Below are positions 63,242 to 64,000 of a DNA stretch of 64,000 nucleotides, one piece after another. Made by a program: the position numbers and the translations under genes. The number at the start of each line of letters is the position of its first letter. Within the stretch, counting starts at the first letter, position 1. Under the pieces are notes generated by a model that saw only the letters and a list, made by a program, of their open reading frames with translations, searched no databases and was not told the DNA's origin. Source of the stretch: Methylotenera_A sp044228245 (GTDB lineage Bacteria; Pseudomonadota; Gammaproteobacteria; Burkholderiales; Methylophilaceae); the NCBI GenBank assembly GCA_044228245.1, contig JBGAVG010000006.1, positions 62,001 to 126,000 of the forward strand. Direction: 5' to 3'.

Positions 63242-63267
63242 AAAAAAGTCGGCGATAGCCGACTTTT
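63242..63267 (-). terminator. Terminator downstream of the DUF465 gene
   Basis: AAAAAGTCGGC-GATA-GCCGACTTTTT; on the minus strand it gives a stem followed by T7. It separates the DUF465 gene from the MFS gene. Confidence 0.8.
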
Positions 63268-63296
63268 TAGCGCATGACAACTTATGATACGATTGC

Positions 63297-63533
63297 TTAA
63301 GACACAATCATTGCATAAAGCTGATCTTTCAAAAGTGCACGTTTTTTCTTTTGCCCCTCAAACATGGCATCAGAAACTGGAACACCTGTATTTTCCAAAT
63401 GCTCAACTTCTTTTGTCACGACATGGTATTCATCAAACAACTTGGCAAAATGCGCATTATCTAATTTCAAAGCATGGATTTTCTCACGGTGCTCTGGAAG
63501 TTCGTGGACTAAATCATGATGGTCAACACTCAT
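63297..63533 (-). CDS. YdcH/DUF465 family small protein
   Basis: A 78-residue helical protein with the DUF465 pattern (FAKLFDEYHVVTKEVEHLE, LKDQLYAMI). It likely forms a coiled-coil hairpin; function unknown. Single gene with its own terminator. Confidence 0.85.
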   Translation of the reverse strand: MSVDHHDLVHELPEHREKIHALKLDNAHFAKLFDEYHVVTKEVEHLENTGVPVSDAMFEGQKKKRALLKDQLYAMIVS

Positions 63534-63684
63534 AGCAATTCCTTATCTAATTAAATAAAATAAATCTATACGTCGCCTAAATTATTATTTTCAGCGGGCG
63601 CGGCACTTAAACAAATCTCATAACTTCTTATTATCAAACTGCACGGCCTGATTCGCCATGATATAAATCAAACACCAAGCAAAG

Positions 63685-64000
63685 TTAAATGATTTTTGGT
63701 GTCATACATGTCACATCCGCGTTCTGTGCGCGATGCCGTAACGCATGATCCATCAGTACCAGCGCCAGCATTGCTTCTGCAATCGGCGTGGCACGCACAC
63801 CCACGCACGGGTCATGGCGGCCTGTGGTTTGCATAGTCACCGCATTACCGTTTTTATCAACCGATCGGCGCTCCTGCGGAATACTAGAGGTGGGTTTTAG
63901 CGCGATGTTAACGCGAATTTCCTGTCCGGTCGAAATACCCCCCAGAATTCCGCCAGCATGATTCGTCACGAAACCCTGCGGCGTCATTTCATCCGAATGC
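63685..64000 (-). CDS. aroC: Chorismate synthase, C-terminal part (gene continues beyond window)
   Basis: Only about 105 C-terminal residues are in the window. TNHAGGILGGISTGQ and GRHDPCVGVRATPIAEAML are diagnostic of AroC, which makes chorismate from EPSP. The frame is open past 64000. The gap 63534-63684 shows nothing recognisable. Confidence 0.92.
   Translation of the reverse strand, partial: HSDEMTPQGFVTNHAGGILGGISTGQEIRVNIALKPTSSIPQERRSVDKNGNAVTMQTTGRHDPCVGVRATPIAEAMLALVLMDHALRHRAQNADVTCMTPKII

Noticed and set aside
1..64000. tRNA, rRNA, CRISPR arrays, prophage or insertion sequences
   Set aside because: None was recognised by eye; a dedicated tRNA scan could still find a divergent one, but gaps are short and no cloverleaf was noticed.

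Overview
The window is a gene-dense stretch of a Gram-negative bacterial chromosome, almost certainly a betaproteobacterium. Lipid A genes (lpxK, msbA, kdsB), the Lol lipoprotein exporter, type IV pilus motors, RibBX-type riboflavin enzymes, a yqgE-ruvX-pyrR-pyrB-pyrX block and an xseB-ispA-dxs-folE2 block all fit that group. An MxaD-like protein and moderate GC content suggest a methylotroph such as Methylophilaceae, but this is inference. No rRNA, tRNA, CRISPR array, prophage or transposase was seen. Apart from a few repeats, the region looks like stable core chromosome.

Layout. 1-5600: end of an ankyrin protein, then a co-directional run encoding a flavocytochrome c sulfide dehydrogenase pair, a PQQ-type sugar dehydrogenase, an unknown exported protein, a beta-propeller lipoprotein with an EF-hand-like loop, and a DUF455 ferritin-like protein. 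5594-12680: serB, a membrane-anchored monohaem cytochrome of unknown role, sucCD, an ankyrin protein, nadE, glnB and a 52-residue small protein. 12681-13041: a mosaic of intergenic repeats. 13042-22244 (minus strand): envelope block lolC-lolD-comEC-exbB-exbD-msbA-lpxK-trm112-kdsB. 22306-29673: a large uncharacterised protein, then ribE-ribBX, yqgE-ruvX-pyrR-pyrB-pyrX. 29793-31127: two small membrane-anchored proteins, one with a helix-hairpin-helix-like domain and one with an OmpA domain. 31189-35609: pilU-pilT facing yggS-proC-yggT. 35660-41464: dynamin-like GTPase, rng, maf, nudJ, mnmA.

41622-46690: a small conserved protein, a catalase-like lipoprotein, a GST, nadC and an orphan GspE/PilB ATPase. 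46928-51770: ilvB-ilvH-ilvC, psd, rppH. 51855-54474: YncE-like propeller lipoprotein, MxaD-like protein between two REP-like hairpins, and major pilin pilA behind a textbook sigma-54 promoter. 54573-56164: a cNMP-binding/rhodanese fusion, translationally coupled to an exported-protein gene interrupted by one in-frame TGA. 56257-64000: carboxylesterase, xseB-ispA-dxs, folE2, dodecin, retropepsin-like protease, MFS transporter, DUF465 protein and the 3' end of aroC.

The most notable points are the TGA-interrupted exported gene, the sulfide/PQQ/propeller cluster, the unassigned membrane cytochrome, two apparently non-catalytic enzyme domains (RibBX and PyrX), the sigma-54 pilA promoter, the paired membrane HhH/OmpA genes, and several start-proximal inverted repeats. 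I did not find a single, clearly new multi-gene system. The best candidates are the 421-5597 periplasmic redox cluster and the HhH/OmpA pair.
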